The notes under the pieces: generated by a model
Database searches by the model: none
The model's input: only the letters and a program-made list of their open reading frames with translations
Told to the model about the DNA's origin: nothing
Position numbers and translations under genes: made by a program
Origin: JANXLS01 sp035308565
GTDB lineage: Bacteria > Planctomycetota > SZUA-567 > H5-PLA8
Direction of reading: 5' to 3'
Length of the DNA stretch: 64,000 nt
NCBI GenBank assembly: GCA_035308565.1
Contig: DATGGK010000255.1
Location: 33,522-97,521 of the forward strand
Shown: one piece after another, positions 16,389-24,218 of the stretch
Layout of the letters: each line of letters opens with the position of its first letter
Numbering within the stretch: position 1 is the stretch's first letter

Positions 16389-18215
16389 TCACTTTTCCGG
16401 CCGCGGCCCGTAGTGCGGCAGTTCGCTCCCGAATTCGTACGCGCCCAAATCCGGCGCTTTGCCCGCGAAGCCGTCGTTGAACCCCGGCAGTACGACGCCT
16501 GCATCGATCGCCGCGGTTCCGGCTTTCAGCCGCAGATCATTGAGGCCAATTTCGAATTGCGTGTCGGCGCTCGCCGGCGCTTGAACACCAGACGCGAACA
16601 CGCTCGCCGCATCGACCAACACCGCGTGCTTGTACACTGGCGCTTTTTCGCGCAAGTCGTCGATCGTCGCGTAGCGCACGCCGCTCCATTTGAAAAACAT
16701 CTTCCACGGGCCGCCGCCAAAACCGTCGTAATCAAAATCGCAATCGATCATTTTGGGGTTGTACTCAGCCGCGTAATTGCCCGAGCTTCCGATAAAAAGA
16801 TTGTTGCGATAGACGCAATTGTGCGGGCTTTCGGACGTCTCCAGCATCGTCGGCGGGCCGAGCTTCACGACGGTGTTGTGAAAGAACAGCGCGCCCGACG
16901 GAATGTTGTGCAGCTTGAACGGCTCCTTGAAGACGTTGTACAGCGCGTTGCGAAAAACATAGACCGGCCCGCCGAAGACGGGCTGCACGGAGACGCCCTG
17001 AAACACATTCGTGAAACGATTCATGAAGCAGCGCGTGTTGCGCTCCGAATAATCCATCTCGCAGCCGTCGTCGAGCGACTCGCTGCATTCGTTGTGATGA
17101 AAATCGATGGCTGCGCACTGCACCGACGGAAAGGTGTCCATCGCGTCTTTGAAATGACGGATGCGGTTGTAGCAGAGATCGTGCCCCGCGCCGGTCAGTT
17201 CGACGCCGCGGTATTCGTACTTCTCCCACAGCTCGTGCCATTCTTTTGAATTGGGCGTCACCCAGCGGAACGGGCCGTCGATGACGTTGTCAGAAATAAA
17301 AAAGTCGCGGACGGTGTCCTTGTCGTTGCGCGTGGCGGTAATGCCGCTGTGGATATCGCGAATGTGGCAGCGCCGCACGACCACGCGCGCACTGCCGTTC
17401 AAGACGATGCCGCGGTCGCCGTGCGCAATCGTGAGACGCTCGAACCAAACATCGTGAACATCTTTCGCCGAAAGCACGATTGGAACCATCTTGCCGGGAA
17501 TTAATTTATCGCTTTCAGAAAGATGCACGCCGCCATCGAGCACGACTTCGCCGTCGCCGAACGCGCGCCAGATGATCGGCTTGCCCGGCTCGCCGCTGCG
17601 GTTCACAACGAACGCGCCTTCGTAAGTGCCCGCGTGCAGCAAAAACAAATCGCCGGGCTTCGCGTCTTTTTGCGCGGCGGCGAGGCCCTTGAAAGGGTCG
17701 TCCGCCGTTCCGGCGCCGCCGCCGCTGCCGGGTGCCACGTGGCGCTTGACCATCCCAGCCGGTTCGCGCGGTTCGGCGCGCGTGTGGCATTTCAAGATCC
17801 GCTCGGCGCTGCCACCGTCGGGATCGCTCAGAGACAATTTCAATCCGTACTCTGTGTCCGGATCGAGCATCACCACGCTGCCCGCGAAGAGCCACGCGTC
17901 GCGCGGAATTTGCAGCAGCGTTTTGCGCCCCTTGTTGTCGCTCGCGCTCACCAACGCGCCTTCTGGCGCGCCTTTTTCGACGCGAAACATGGGCAGGCTT
18001 TTGGTCCACTCCGCCGCGCCAGCTTTTCGAAAACTCATTTCGATCACAGCATTTTTGTTGTCGTCGCCTTTGACGATCCAATACGCGCCGAGGCAATGCA
18101 GCGTCGCCGGCTCCAGCACCGGTTCGCCCATGGGCGCGGACGCGTTTTCGGCGCGAAGCACGCTCGCCGCAAAGATAAAAAACACGATTGCCAGAATCAA
18201 TTTCACTTTAGCCAC
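16389..18215 (-). CDS. Secreted right-handed parallel beta-helix protein
   Basis: A 608-residue protein with a GTG start and a clear signal peptide (LILAIVFFIFAASVLRA). After an N-terminal beta domain (about 25-160) comes a segment GTADDPFKGLAAAQ, the usual entry to pectate-lyase-like beta-helices, then repeated short-strand rungs (FERLTIAHGDRGIVLNGSAR, VRRCHIRDIHSGI, CYNRIRHF, FHHNECSESLDDG, YVFRNALYNVF). The C-terminus has LGAYEFG, common at the end of such helices. Such proteins bind or cleave polysaccharides; the substrate is unknown. Its start overlaps the end of the DapA-like gene by 13 bases, suggesting translational coupling. Confidence 0.85.
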   Translation of the reverse strand: MAKVKLILAIVFFIFAASVLRAENASAPMGEPVLEPATLHCLGAYWIVKGDDNKNAVIEMSFRKAGAAEWTKSLPMFRVEKGAPEGALVSASDNKGRKTLLQIPRDAWLFAGSVVMLDPDTEYGLKLSLSDPDGGSAERILKCHTRAEPREPAGMVKRHVAPGSGGGAGTADDPFKGLAAAQKDAKPGDLFLLHAGTYEGAFVVNRSGEPGKPIIWRAFGDGEVVLDGGVHLSESDKLIPGKMVPIVLSAKDVHDVWFERLTIAHGDRGIVLNGSARVVVRRCHIRDIHSGITATRNDKDTVRDFFISDNVIDGPFRWVTPNSKEWHELWEKYEYRGVELTGAGHDLCYNRIRHFKDAMDTFPSVQCAAIDFHHNECSESLDDGCEMDYSERNTRCFMNRFTNVFQGVSVQPVFGGPVYVFRNALYNVFKEPFKLHNIPSGALFFHNTVVKLGPPTMLETSESPHNCVYRNNLFIGSSGNYAAEYNPKMIDCDFDYDGFGGGPWKMFFKWSGVRYATIDDLREKAPVYKHAVLVDAASVFASGVQAPASADTQFEIGLNDLRLKAGTAAIDAGVVLPGFNDGFAGKAPDLGAYEFGSELPHYGPRPEK

Positions 18216-19315
18216 GTGTCCAGATTCTCCTTCACAAATGCGTCATCGTTGAGTTGCGGATAGGCGCGATAGACGCGACTAATCTCGGCGGCTTGTCCTG
18301 GTGAGAGCCTCTCATTTGGATTCAGACAGCAGACATTCTCCAGCAGCCCCTGCCGCCGCAGCACTTCATGAATGCCGGGAATGCAGCCAGCGAAGCCGTT
18401 GGCTGCATCGAAAAACGCGGCGTTGCAGTCGGTGACTTGTTCGTTCAGCGTGAGCAGCTCGGCGTAACGTGTACGGGCGCCGTCCCGGCGGCCCGTGCCG
18501 GCGGGACGCCGGCGGTACACGTTTTTGCATTTCTCCAGAACTTCGACCGCGGCGCGCGTCCAACACGCCCAATGTCCCAACAGGCCACCGACAATCCGCA
18601 GCTTCTTCGTTCCGCGCGCGGTTTTGAATGCATACTCGGTGATCAAGTCGCCGACGATGTGATCGTCGTTGCCTGTATACAGCGCAATCTCGTCCGCACG
18701 CCCCGATTCGGCGACGGCGCGGACGACATCCAGTGTTTGATAACGGTTGAATGGCGCCATTTTAATTGCGACAACGTTCGGAATCTCCACGAAGCGCCGC
18801 CAGAAGCGGTGGCTCAGCAATCGTCCGCCCGCGGCCGGTTGAAGATAAAATCCAAACAATGGAATTTCGCGCGCGACGGCTTTGCAATGCGCGATTAGCG
18901 CGTCGTCGCTGTCGTTTTTCAGCGCGGCCAGCGAGAGCAGTCCCGCGTGGTAATCCAGTTCATTCGCAAAGCGCGCTTCGGCGCAGGCCTGCGCCGTGCG
19001 CCCGCAAATCCCGGCGATAAGCACCGTCTTTCGTCCGCTCGCCGCGTCGCTCGCCGACACCGTTTCAGACGCAAGTGTCAGCACGGGGTTGTACAAGCCA
19101 TGTTTCGGATTGCGAATATCAAACTGTGTCGTGTGTACGCCCACCGCCACGCCGCCAGCGCCGGCCGCATGGTAATAGCACGTCAGCGCGCGCTGGCGCC
19201 GCTCGTCGAATTTCCGCGCGCGCGTCAGCGCAAGCGGGTGCGCGGGAATGACGAGGCCTTTTCGCAGGGAAGCGGTGACCCAATTGGGTGGAACGGGATA
19301 ATCTGACGCGGCCAT
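18203..19315 (-). CDS. DapA/NanA-family (dihydrodipicolinate synthase-like) aldolase with an in-frame repeat insertion
   Basis: A 370-residue class I aldolase-type TIM barrel, start chosen at ATG 19315 (MAASDYPVP). The Schiff-base lysine is in VVAIKMAPFNRY (about residue 185), and FYLQPAAGG matches the strand before it. Family members act on pyruvate plus an aldehyde; this subgroup is annotated only as dihydrodipicolinate synthase family in many PVC genomes, so the substrate is open. Between VLEKCKN and YAELLTLNEQ the frame passes through a 54-bp imperfect palindrome (18468-18521) that adds about 18 Arg/Gly-rich residues. It is packed 4 bases after a secreted unknown and overlaps the beta-helix gene, so the four genes likely form one operon. 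Confidence 0.85.
   Translation of the reverse strand: MAASDYPVPPNWVTASLRKGLVIPAHPLALTRARKFDERRQRALTCYYHAAGAGGVAVGVHTTQFDIRNPKHGLYNPVLTLASETVSASDAASGRKTVLIAGICGRTAQACAEARFANELDYHAGLLSLAALKNDSDDALIAHCKAVAREIPLFGFYLQPAAGGRLLSHRFWRRFVEIPNVVAIKMAPFNRYQTLDVVRAVAESGRADEIALYTGNDDHIVGDLITEYAFKTARGTKKLRIVGGLLGHWACWTRAAVEVLEKCKNVYRRRPAGTGRRDGARTRYAELLTLNEQVTDCNAAFFDAANGFAGCIPGIHEVLRRQGLLENVCCLNPNERLSPGQAAEISRVYRAYPQLNDDAFVKENLDTWLK
18468..18521. repeat. Dispersed palindromic repeat inside a coding region
   Basis: An imperfect palindrome bounded by CGTGTAC and GTACACG with about 25-bp arms. Its right arm, reverse-complemented, matches the intergenic repeat at about 60558-60582 over roughly 25 bases. It is exactly 18 codons long and keeps the aldolase frame open. 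Confidence 0.8.
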
Positions 19316-19319
19316 TGCG

Positions 19320-19844
19320 CTACTTTCCCTCTTCTCGCTCCACCTCTTTTGGCAGCGGCGGATACAGTTCGCGCACCGAAAGTTCGGGATCAATGCGGCC
19401 TGAAACAGGTTCGTAGCGGCCGTCGTTTCCGGCCTTTAGAAAAAGCATGTACTCGGGCGCGCCGAGTGTTACATGGGCGTCTTTTAAGTCCAGCCGAATT
19501 GGTTTCAGCCTGAACGACACGAGCAAGGGCCCGCTACCGATAAGTTGTCCGTCGTGCAGTTTGAAATGGAGAACTTTGATCGAGTCCGCAGCGGGTTTGC
19601 CTTTCAAAACCGCCTCGATTTTAAACGTGGTGTTCACGCCGAGAAATTCGATTTTCCACAGATTGTCCGAGGTCTTGTCGGAACAATCTTCGACCGCGGT
19701 GGGATTAGCGATCACGATGAGGTCGGACTCTTTCATCAGCTTTTCGTAGGGCCAATTCTCAAGGCCTCGAGCGGATGTTGGCAATCCTTGCATCAACAAC
19801 AGGCTCGCCACGGCAAGCACGCAGGCAATTTTTGTTAAGCGCAT
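19320..19844 (-). CDS. Secreted protein of unknown function
   Basis: A 174-residue protein. The start at ATG 19844 is chosen because GAGGAGAG lies just upstream; the frame extends only five codons further. It has a signal peptide (KIACVLAVASLLLMQGLPTSA). The mature part contains SDLIVIANPTAVED and FKIEAVLKGK, a beta-rich pattern seen in small exported proteins of planctomycetes, but I do not recognise a named family. It sits between another secreted unknown and the DapA-like gene with gaps of 28 and 4 bases. Confidence 0.75.
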   Translation of the reverse strand: MRLTKIACVLAVASLLLMQGLPTSARGLENWPYEKLMKESDLIVIANPTAVEDCSDKTSDNLWKIEFLGVNTTFKIEAVLKGKPAADSIKVLHFKLHDGQLIGSGPLLVSFRLKPIRLDLKDAHVTLGAPEYMLFLKAGNDGRYEPVSGRIDPELSVRELYPPLPKEVEREEGK

Positions 19845-19872
19845 TGCATCTCTCCTCACGGTTGGCTACGCC

Positions 19873-20892
19873 TTACTCTACGCTCGAATTTTCAGAAATA
19901 GCTCTCAACTTCTCGTCCGGCGCATACTCAAACGCCGGCAGCGGCTCCTTGTCCGAAAATTTCTCGCGATGCAAATACAATCGCTTGCGAATGTCCCACG
20001 ATTGCGGCGTCGGCTCGAATGTCCACATCTCCCACCGCGCGAAACGGATTCCGGCGTCGTAGCTGGCTTCGCTGCGCGTCAGTTCCATCAGCGCGCAGAC
20101 CGTCTTTCCATTTTTGAAAGCGGCGACGATGCGTTGCTTCGTGAAAAAGTTCTCGATCAAATCCACTTTCGCCTGCATGGCCTTCACGTCGGCGTCGGGC
20201 ATGTTCTCGCCGCTCAGCCCGTAGCGGATTTTGTAGGGCGTCTGGCCGTGCGGCTGCGGAAATTTGTCCGGGAAAACGATCGCGTCGTATTTTCCGGGCA
20301 CCAGCGCGGTGAGCGGGGATTCGAAGGTCATTTCGCGCTCGGCGCTGAAGAGCGCCGTATGCGGCGGCGCCTTAATCGCGCCGAGTTTCCCCTCCGCCGC
20401 TTTGCGGTTCGGAAACGCAATTTCCTTCACGTACGGAATATCGTTGAGCGTCTGGCCCTTCTCGCCCTTCTGGTTGGCGTATAAAAGGTAGCGCTTCGAA
20501 TCGCCGTCCTTCTCCAGATAAAACACGCCGTTGCAATGGCCGTGCAGCACCGCGCCCGAGTTGAGCGTGATATCCGTGAGCAACTGCCGCAGCGGATACG
20601 TGAACGGCAGTTTGATTTTGTCTTTCAATCCCTCCTCGCGAAACATCCAACCCTGCTCCATTTTTTCTTCTTCGACGCTGACCGAGACGCGCACGATTTC
20701 CTCCGCCGCGACACTGAAACGCTTCTTCTTGTTGAGATCGAAGATGTCGAGATTCTTGCCGGGCGTCAGTGAGAAATCGCCCTCGGCTTTGTCGCCGTTG
20801 GAATAGGTGATCTGCGCCAGATCGGGGGCATCTTCGGCGTAGGTCACCAATGGGAGAACCACAAAAAAAAGGAATGAAAGAATTGCTCGCAT
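19873..20892 (-). CDS. Secreted protein of unknown function, first gene of a four-gene set
   Basis: A 339-residue protein with signal peptide (ILSFLFFVVLPLVTYA). Near the N-terminus, ITYSNGDKAEGDFSLTPGKN resembles the small beta-barrel segments found in PVC proteins that describe a conversion or response element; the rest is not recognised. It has no membrane segments after the signal. The following three genes on the same strand are closely spaced, so this is probably the head of their operon. Confidence 0.72.
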   Translation of the reverse strand: MRAILSFLFFVVLPLVTYAEDAPDLAQITYSNGDKAEGDFSLTPGKNLDIFDLNKKKRFSVAAEEIVRVSVSVEEEKMEQGWMFREEGLKDKIKLPFTYPLRQLLTDITLNSGAVLHGHCNGVFYLEKDGDSKRYLLYANQKGEKGQTLNDIPYVKEIAFPNRKAAEGKLGAIKAPPHTALFSAEREMTFESPLTALVPGKYDAIVFPDKFPQPHGQTPYKIRYGLSGENMPDADVKAMQAKVDLIENFFTKQRIVAAFKNGKTVCALMELTRSEASYDAGIRFARWEMWTFEPTPQSWDIRKRLYLHREKFSDKEPLPAFEYAPDEKLRAISENSSVE

Positions 20893-20941
20893 AGGCTCAA
20901 GTACACCACGAAATGATTGACTACTGCGAACAGCTTTTTAA

Positions 20942-20975
20942 ACAACGAATCGCACGAATCTTCACGAAGGAATTC
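20942..20975. repeat. Intergenic word repeat (9-bp period, CGAAT core)
   Basis: Three copies of a CGAAT-type word spaced by 9 bases (cgaatcgca, cgaatcttc, acgaagg). It adds another sequence type to the short-word arrays found between genes here. Confidence 0.45.
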
Positions 20976-20989
20976 ATTCGATGTCTTTG

Positions 20990-21276
20990 ATGTTCCCCAC
21001 ATTCCGTGGACACCCTGAACGAATCAGTTCAAGACGCCTCGAACGCTTCGGAGCTTTTGTAATTCAATGAACTGTGTTTTCTCTTTCGATTGTAGAACAC
21101 TTCGATGTAGTCGAAGATTGAGGCTTTGGCCTGGGAGCGTGTGGCAAACTGCTCCAGGTACACCAGCTCCGTCTTCAACGTCCCCCAAAAACTTTCCATC
21201 ACCGCGTTGTCGTAACAGTTGTCGGCATGGCTCATGCTGCATTCGCAACCGTGCTCTGCCAGCAGGCGTTGGTACT
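20990..21276 (-). mobile_element. 3' remnant of an IS3-family insertion sequence
   Basis: Codons 21029-21276 encode the last ~83 residues of an IS3-family transposase integrase core: EYQRLLAEHGCECSMS, then NCYDNAVMESFWGTLKTE (with the catalytic Glu) and YIEVFYNRKRKHSSLNY. The rest of the transposase, including the first Asp residues and orfA, is missing. The IS end probably lies near 20990 (tgttccccac), but the terminal repeat cannot be confirmed with only one end. The truncated side joins a TIM-barrel gene fragment at about 21275. Confidence 0.88.
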
Positions 21277-21592
21277 CGGCGCGGACATTCTCGTCGCGCA
21301 CATGGGCCTCAGCACGAAAGGTTCGATCGGCGCGAAGACCGCCAAGTCGCTCGACTACAGCGCCGGCCTGATCCGCGAAATCGCCAAAGCCGCGCGCGGC
21401 GTGCGCAAAGACATCCTGGTGATCTGCCACGGCGGCCCCATCGCCGAGCCCGACGATGCGAAGTACATCCTCGATGCGTGCGCGGAAGTGAATGGCTTTT
21501 ACGGCGCGAGTTCAATGGAGCGCTTGCCGACCGAACGCGCGATTACAGAACAGACGCGGGCGTTTACGCAGATTGTAAGGAAGAAGAGTTAA
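21275..21592 (+). pseudogene. 3' fragment of a TIM-barrel PEP-hydrolase-like gene (PF09370 family)
   Basis: From about 21275 the frame encodes LGADILVAHMGLSTKGSIG, then DILVICHGGPIAEPDDAKY and GFYGASSMERLPTE, the conserved C-terminal third of the TIM-barrel signal-transduction/phosphoenolpyruvate hydrolase family. The first two thirds are absent and the DNA to the left is the opposite-strand IS3 remnant. This domain is the natural partner of UPF0261/Tm-1 (fused in tomato Tm-1, adjacent in many bacteria), and an intact Tm-1-like gene lies 16 kb away without this partner beside it. The ATG at 21227 lies in IS sequence, so a chimeric product is unlikely to be functional. Confidence 0.85.
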
Positions 21593-21603
21593 TGATGAAG
21601 AAC

Positions 21604-22044
21604 TCACTCTGAAACTTTCACGCTCGAAAGTAACTCTCTTGCTCTCTTCTTGAAAATATCAGGAAGCGACGAACTATAGCAATAATACGAAACGACAACG
21701 ATCCGTTCAGACCGACCAAATAACCCAATCCGCATAAGAACGTTCTGGCGTATATCTTCAGCGCCAAGAAACGCATCGTATCTGCCAGGCGAATCGCTGC
21801 AAATCGGCGAATCAAAGCGGCAGGAGTTATTTGAGTTCGTTTGAATTGAATTAAGGTATTTGCGATACAACTCAATCACTGACTTCTGCAACTCGGGTTG
21901 TGATAGTGGCGTTCGGGCCAAATGACGCGAAACAATAACTTGTTCCCTTTCCCCCAAGCAAAATTCATACGACTGCTGCGTTGAATGGTTCGTCCATTCC
22001 CCTTCCGGGAGCGTGAGAGTAAAGTCCGGATCGTGTATTTGCAT
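21604..22044 (-). CDS. Small protein of unknown function, lower GC than neighbours
   Basis: A 146-residue protein starting with MQIHDPDFTLTLPEGEW, with no signal peptide or membrane segment. The pattern (FTLTLPEGEW, then HLARTPLSQPELQKSVIELYRKYL and a closing helix FKKRARELLSSV) resembles small alpha/beta proteins of the DUF1795/PsbP-like type, but this is not certain. It has visibly lower GC than the surrounding genes and sits next to the IS3 scar, so recent acquisition is possible. Confidence 0.55.
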   Translation of the reverse strand: MQIHDPDFTLTLPEGEWTNHSTQQSYEFCLGEREQVIVSRHLARTPLSQPELQKSVIELYRKYLNSIQTNSNNSCRFDSPICSDSPGRYDAFLGAEDIRQNVLMRIGLFGRSERIVVVSYYCYSSSLPDIFKKRARELLSSVKVSE

Positions 22045-22270
22045 GGCTTGGATTGCTAATTTTAGCAGCCCATCGGTCCAGAGTCGGCGAGAATTTGAGA
22101 ATCTCGTGACCTCAAATTAGAACACGAATCATCGGAATATTTCGGAATGCACTCAGCAGAATTTTAAAAATATTTTTAAAAATCTTCACTTAATTACCGG
22201 ACTAAGATCGCTCTAACCACAATTAGTAGTCGCTGAATTCATGGATATATACTACCGATTGACAAATCTA

Positions 22271-22300
22271 CTTCCCGCTAAATTCCGCTAACTCCCGCTA
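22271..22300 (+). promoter_or_regulatory. Putative MraZ boxes: three direct repeats, 10-bp period
   Basis: The sequence reads cttcccgcta, aattccgcta, actcccgcta: three copies of a (c)ccgcta word with exactly 10-bp spacing. MraZ in other bacteria binds upstream direct repeats of a short G-rich word at 10-bp intervals (TGGGN in E. coli). The reverse strand here reads TAGCGGGA, a plausible lineage-specific version. The boxes end about 10 bases before the -35 element. Confidence 0.6.
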
Positions 22301-22309
22301 TTTTCTTTC

Positions 22310-22337
22310 TTTACAAGGCGCATTGGCGGGGTATACT
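22310..22337 (+). promoter_or_regulatory. Putative sigma70-type promoter of the mraZ cluster
   Basis: TTTACA at 22310-22315, a 16-base spacer and TATACT at 22332-22337, with the first coding base at 22362. It lies in an AT-rich gap of about 317 bases (22045-22361) that otherwise holds no gene. Found by eye. Confidence 0.5.
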
Positions 22338-22361
22338 TCGTTTGATTAGTGAAAAAAAGCG

Positions 22362-22919
22362 GTGTTTAGCGAAACCAAGAGAATCCAAGTGTCCAACAGC
22401 GCGGATAACAACGGAATGGTGACCCTCACGGTCCCCTCCCACGGCAAGCCCAAAGACCCCGTGCGCTTCTTCGGCACCTATCCCGCCAAAGTCGCCACCG
22501 GCACAAACCAAGTCACGCTGCCCAAAGCGTTCAAGAAGATTGTTGAGGAAAGTGACGAAGGCCATTTGATGCTCGTTCCGCCGCCGTTAAACGAGACGCC
22601 CTTCTGGCGGCTCTACACGCGGCAAGTCTTCAACCAGATTCTTGAGAATACCAAAACCAGCAACCCAAGTCACGGAAAATCCATCGCACAAAAATTGGCC
22701 CGCAGCGCCGTGCCCGTCGAACCGGACAGCCAGGGCCGTTTTGTGATCAGCCGCGACTTCACCAAAAAACTGCGCGGCGAAAGCAACGACGTGCTCTTCG
22801 TCTCCGCGCACACACATTTGCAGCTTTGGACACAAGAGGAATTCGACGCGGATCAAGCGAAGCAGGCCGAAGAATCTGAGGAGTTCAAGAAATCGATGCG
22901 TGAGGCTTTGGACATTTAA
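22362..22919 (+). CDS. mraZ: MraZ, transcriptional regulator of the division and wall cluster
   Basis: A 185-residue protein with the two MraZ (AbrB-like) half-domains. The second carries the hallmark DxxGR (VEPDSQGRFVISRDF). The first, FGTYPAKVATGTNQVTLPKAF, has the fold pattern but lost the Asp-x-x-Gly-Arg residues, which is unusual. MraZ forms rings and represses its own promoter. The start is uncertain: GTG at 22362 has no good ribosome site; an ATG at 22416 would remove 18 residues and leave a standard length. It opens the cluster and sits right after three repeat boxes. Confidence 0.85.
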   Translation: MFSETKRIQVSNSADNNGMVTLTVPSHGKPKDPVRFFGTYPAKVATGTNQVTLPKAFKKIVEESDEGHLMLVPPPLNETPFWRLYTRQVFNQILENTKTSNPSHGKSIAQKLARSAVPVEPDSQGRFVISRDFTKKLRGESNDVLFVSAHTHLQLWTQEEFDADQAKQAEESEEFKKSMREALDI

Positions 22920-22964
22920 TGGGGGCGCGCGCGGCGCGATGCCGCGACGAGCGAGGAGGGAGTC

Positions 22965-23210
22965 ATGGGCGCTACGAGTTTCGAACGGGTACACGAACAT
23001 TTAGTGCGGTACGGGGAGACGACACCGATGCGATTGGATCAGCTCGACGATCTGGATATTCTGGTGAAGCGCCATGAGCGCCTACGCCAGTTGGGCCCAC
23101 AATTCAGCGAGGTCCGCCTTTCCAGCTACATGGAAAGCCTGCTGGGCGTGACGCGCGCCGCCATCGCCGCCGAGCCGGTGATGGAAGAGCGCCTCGCGGT
23201 GAGCGTCTAG
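22965..23210 (+). CDS. Small unknown protein between mraZ and rsmH
   Basis: An 81-residue protein with a strong ribosome site (GGAGG, 7 bases before ATG). It is mostly helical and charged (MRLDQLDDLDILVKRHERLRQL, split here as two helices) and has no membrane segment. I do not recognise it. mraZ and rsmH are normally adjacent, so a gene in this position is odd and may be a lineage-specific division or regulatory factor, or a passenger. Confidence 0.6.
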   Translation: MGATSFERVHEHLVRYGETTPMRLDQLDDLDILVKRHERLRQLGPQFSEVRLSSYMESLLGVTRAAIAAEPVMEERLAVSV

Positions 23211-23213
23211 CGA

Positions 23214-23311
23214 ACGTCCAAGGTCCAAAGTCCAACGTCCAAGGTCGCCGGCTGCGCTGACGTTGGAGTTGTGCCTAGACCTTGGACCCTGGACCCTGGA
23301 CCTTGGACCTG
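23214..23311. repeat. Intergenic inverted array of GTCCAAG / GGACCTT words; contains the rsmH start
   Basis: Left arm 23214-23246 has gtccaa four times; right arm 23277-23311 has ggacc(c/t)t four times. The arms are reverse complements around a loop of about 30 bases. The TTG starts proposed for rsmH lie inside the right arm, so a stable hairpin could sequester translation initiation. Confidence 0.75.
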
Positions 23312-24217
23312 ACCCCGCCGCCCCACGTCAGCGTGCTCCCGCGCGAGACGCTCGCCGCATTGGCGCTCAAACCCGGCAATTGCGCCATAGACGCGACCCT
23401 CGGCGCCGGCGGACACAGCGCGGCGATCATCGAACAAATCGGACCCGGCGGAACACTGATCGGCGTCGACGCCGATGTATCCGCACTCGATATTTCGCGC
23501 GCGCGCCTCGCACCGCTCGCTGAAAAACATTCCGTTACGCTCCATCTCATTCATTCGAATTTCAGCCGAATCGACGAAGTCCTTCGCGAACTCAACGCTC
23601 CCCCGCCCCATTCGATCCTCGCCGACCTCGGCGTCTCCTCAATGCAATTCGACGATCCCGCGCGTGGCTTCAGTTTCCGCGCCGACGAGCCGCTCGACAT
23701 GCGCATGGACCGTTCGCAGGGCCGCACCGCCGCGGACATTCTGCGCGACTACGGCGAAGAAGAAATCGCCGACATTCTTTTTGAGCATGGTGACGAACAC
23801 AAATCGCGCCGCATCGCCCGCGCAATTGTCAACGAGCGCAAGACCAATCCCATTGACACGACGGGAAAACTCGAAGCGCTGGTCCGCCGCGCGCTGCGCG
23901 TGCGCGGCCACCGCCGCATTCATCCGGCTACGAAAACGTTTCAAGCCCTGCGCATCACCGTCAACCGCGAACTGGAATCGCTCGACGATTTCCTGCGCAT
24001 CGCGCCGGAACTGCTCGCGCCCGGCGGAACGCTGGCCATAATCGCCTTCCATTCGCTCGAAGACCGCCGCGTGAAAGTTGCGTTTAAAGCTTTGTGCGCA
24101 ACCAGCCGATTCTATCAGGAGCAAAAATTCATCCGGCCCAGCGCGGAAGAGGAGCAATCCAACCCGCGCAGCCGAAGCGCAATTTTGCGCGCAGTAATAC
24201 GGGCTTTTAGCCCGTGA
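23282..24217 (+). CDS. rsmH: RsmH (MraW), 16S rRNA m4C1402 methyltransferase
   Basis: A 311-residue protein with all RsmH motifs: SAM-binding DATLGAGGHS (about residue 37), GVDAD, ILADLGVSSMQFDDPARGFS, the RRIHPATKTFQALRI block and LAIIAFHSLEDRRVK. It methylates N4 of C1402 in 16S rRNA. The start is unclear: TTG at 23282 or TTG at 23303 (MDLTPPPHVSVL), both within a word-repeat array; the second gives the usual length. The last residues (RAFSP) are read from a hairpin repeat at 24199, so both ends of the gene have been built into repeats. One base separates its stop from the next ATG. Confidence 0.95.
   Translation: MDPGPWTLDLTPPPHVSVLPRETLAALALKPGNCAIDATLGAGGHSAAIIEQIGPGGTLIGVDADVSALDISRARLAPLAEKHSVTLHLIHSNFSRIDEVLRELNAPPPHSILADLGVSSMQFDDPARGFSFRADEPLDMRMDRSQGRTAADILRDYGEEEIADILFEHGDEHKSRRIARAIVNERKTNPIDTTGKLEALVRRALRVRGHRRIHPATKTFQALRITVNRELESLDDFLRIAPELLAPGGTLAIIAFHSLEDRRVKVAFKALCATSRFYQEQKFIRPSAEEEQSNPRSRSAILRAVIRAFSP
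24199..24215. repeat. Hairpin repeat ACGGGCTTTTAGCCCGT overlapping the rsmH stop
   Basis: A perfect 6-7 bp stem with a TTTTA loop. The same element occurs at 28203 and 28227, with loop variants at 46558 and 59423. Here it supplies the last codons and stop of rsmH. Confidence 0.8.
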
Positions 24218-24218
24218 G

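Noticed and set aside
16337..16504. N-terminal extension of the GNAT frame
   Set aside because: It translates an intergenic repeat and overlaps the beta-helix gene; the ATG at 16336 fits the family start.
21029..21430. Full 133-codon minus frame as a transposase gene
   Set aside because: Only the last ~83 codons are IS3-like; the first 50 are antisense to the TIM-barrel fragment.
23214..23311. Short words that might be CRISPR repeats or iterons of an origin
   Set aside because: Words of 7 bases without spacers, arranged as a hairpin at a gene border; no dnaA, dnaN or AT-rich unwinding element nearby.
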